Shown: positions 62,184 to 64,000 of the stretch, in pieces
Position numbering within the stretch: the first letter of the stretch is position 1
Layout of the letters: every line of letters begins with the position of its first letter
Assembly: GCA_026745465.1 (NCBI GenBank)
Contig: JACYXH010000228.1
Location: 203,501-267,500, forward strand
Origin: Lota lota
Taxonomy: Eukaryota > Chordata > Actinopteri > Gadiformes > Lotidae
Length of the DNA: 64,000 bases
Direction of reading: 5' to 3'
The notes under the pieces: model-generated
The model's database searches: none
The model's input: only the letters and a program-made list of their open reading frames with translations
Told to the model about the DNA's origin: nothing
Program-made: the position numbers and the translations under genes

Positions 62184-64000
62184 GGAGCACGGGAGCACTT
62201 TGCGAACAATGGACATGGGAGCACTTTGCGAACCCCGCCGGGCACATCGTTTTCCGGGCATCTAGTGGAAACCGCAAGCAGTAACGCGTCCTCTCGGGGG
62301 TGATGACCTCACCTGTCATTGATATGCTATCAGAGACCAGGATCCCGTCACTCCCTCGCTGTTTGACAACAAGCCATAGGCCCGCGTTGTACTTATCCGC
62401 CTAATCTCCTCGCAGAGTGCGGCGTATGAATGCAAATGGGAAGATTATACACAGTAGGAATAAGGTCATGTTGATCATGCATAATCTACAGGACTTTTTA
62501 AAAGGTTAGTGTTGGAAATGGATAGCTAATGCGCATTGTGTTCCTCCCCACGAATTGCAATAGCACAACCCTCCACTGCGAATACATTGATGCATGCATT
62601 GGTGAAAAGTTGACCCAAACCATGATCATGTATTTAATAATGGCAAGGTGCTGTAGACACGGCTCTTTATTTTGCCACAGTGTACATTTAAGAATAAAAA
62701 GTCTATGGAGTTTATGAAAGAATAGTTGCCTCTCCTTTCGTCTTTATCATCTGCCGAGTTTGCTCCCAGTCTCTCACACACGCATACAAACACCATCCAA
62801 CTTCCTTGTTACAATAATGCTGGGCTAAGGGTCAAAATCAGTATGCACACTTAGAGCAACAACGCACACAGACTTTCCTCCTTCGCCAATCTGCTCTATC
62901 CTCAAGCATTTCATACAATCGATGCCTGTCCATTGTCCGTCCGTCTGTGTGAATACAACTCAACCACAAAATAAAACGTACCTATTAACATACACCCCTT
63001 TACATTCCACACCAGTTGTGCTTGTAACTCGGTGTTCCTGGGTCACGGGGGAACCTCAGCCAGGAGCTTCGTTCTCTGGAGGAAGAAGTTCTGGTTCCAG
63101 AGTTTGGAGCTTCAGAGGTCACCTGACCTTAACAGTGCGAGGGTCAGGGGTTGTGCTCAGTCCTTCACACTGTTGGCAGAGTTACCAAAGCTTCAGAGTG
63201 AACCAAGAGTACCCAACCCAAACCAACAAAACTATCCTCATTGCTATTTCTCTACATTGAACCCGTTTCTGTTTTGTGCCTTAATGGCATAAATTATGGT
63301 GATCTCCTGACTTGATCGTAAACACTCGGAGTGGTGCTGTTGTAGGCCACTGGTTATCCACAGCATTACCAAATAACCACTCCCCATCATTCTGAATCAT
63401 GCACTTTTTGCAGCCCAAAATATATGCCTACAATTTAAGCATAGTGGCCGAAGTGTTGTACTTTCTGGTGCTATCTTTGCCCAACAGATTGAAGTTATTT
63501 TATGCACCAGTGGATTCCTGAACTCTTAACTCACAGAGAAGTTTCAAGGTTAGTGAGAAAGTAAATATGCTCTCAAACAACTACAAACCAAATCCCCTAA
63601 ACAAACACACACTTTGGCAAGTATGTGTGTCTGCGACAACCACTCATGCTCCTCTGTTTGATTACGGCTTTCCGTATGCCCTTGAGCGAGCCACTTAAGG
63701 GTACCTTCAAATGTTTGTGGTCTAAATTATCTCACAAATAACAACATAGATGCGCGCCGCGTGTCAATGCATTCCTAGTTATCAACAGCGAGGTAAGAAG
63801 GACAGCAATAGAGATCTCTGTTTTTGGTTTACTTGTTATTTCGTGAAGGGTACCTGAAAGTATCACGGGGGAATTGGCAGAACCCTTTTCCTTTGAATCT
63901 CTCCCAGTGGAGTCTTGGTGTGTTCTCCACGCAAGGCTGGACCAGAACTAGGCAGCTCCGTGGCGTGTGGCTTCTCTCCGGCAGCCCGTCTGCCGCGCTG

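Larger units (their letters stand above)
57395..64000 (+). other. asic2: asic2 intron 1 (5' part, runs off the window)
   Basis: No second asic2 exon and no alternative ASIC2a-type first exon is recognisable before the window ends. The intron holds an inverted copy of an ATCAGA-headed dispersed repeat (57564-57639), a CT tract (58664-58756), a dispersed repeat near 59697, an imperfect GA tract near 59930 and a GA tract at 62103-62180. Open frames here, such as the one at 57751-58146, have no recognisable homology. Mammalian ASIC2 has a very long first intron, so a long intron is expected. Confidence 0.85.

Noticed and set aside
57395-64000. Alternative ASIC2a first exon or asic2 exon 2
   Set aside because: Looked for the ASIC2a-type LHGIRH N-terminus and the exon 2 TKYGKCY motif among the open frames and did not see them.

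Overview
The window is vertebrate nuclear DNA, almost certainly from a percomorph-type teleost fish. The single recognisable gene segment has intron/exon structure, with a GTAAGT donor and coding sequence ending at the splice site. The rest is intergenic sequence with very long CA/GT and GA/CT microsatellites, long poly-C/poly-G runs, and several dispersed repeats that I recognise as common in fish genomes. There are no bacterial-style operons, no CRISPR array, and no rRNA or tRNA gene that I could recognise.

Layout. Positions 1-54650 look like a gene desert. They hold simple repeats, minisatellites, decayed mobile elements and several striking inverted repeats, but no convincing multi-exon protein gene. 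Notable items are: a TTAA-flanked MITE-like element (15429-15923); a 43-bp-period satellite of alternating palindromes (18960-19210); a diverged direct duplication (28232-28558 and 31748-32160); an 82-bp perfect palindrome (31051-31132); nested foldback structures (33229-33416, 40252-40388); an 18-bp minisatellite (40693-40985); and two minus-strand fragments resembling the N-terminal part of a RecQ-like helicase of a mobile element (41520-41636 and about 42100-42260).

From about 54650 to 57400 the sequence becomes GC- and CpG-rich. This block is the probable promoter, 5' leader and first coding exon of asic2 (acid-sensing ion channel 2) on the plus strand. The encoded N-terminus is that of the ASIC2b (MDEG2-type) isoform. 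It contains the cytoplasmic N-terminus with the HG gating motif, the first transmembrane helix and the start of the extracellular domain, and ends exactly at a consensus splice donor. The remaining 6.6 kb (57389-64000) is the start of the first intron, which runs past the window edge. Two perfect GA tracts of 171 and 152 bp lie inside the CpG-rich block just upstream of the coding exon and could be transcribed as part of the leader.

I found no clear previously undescribed gene system. The items most worth following up are the palindromic satellite, the paired duplication, the perfect palindrome, the RecQ-like fragments with their own compact promoter, and the GA tracts in the asic2 leader.
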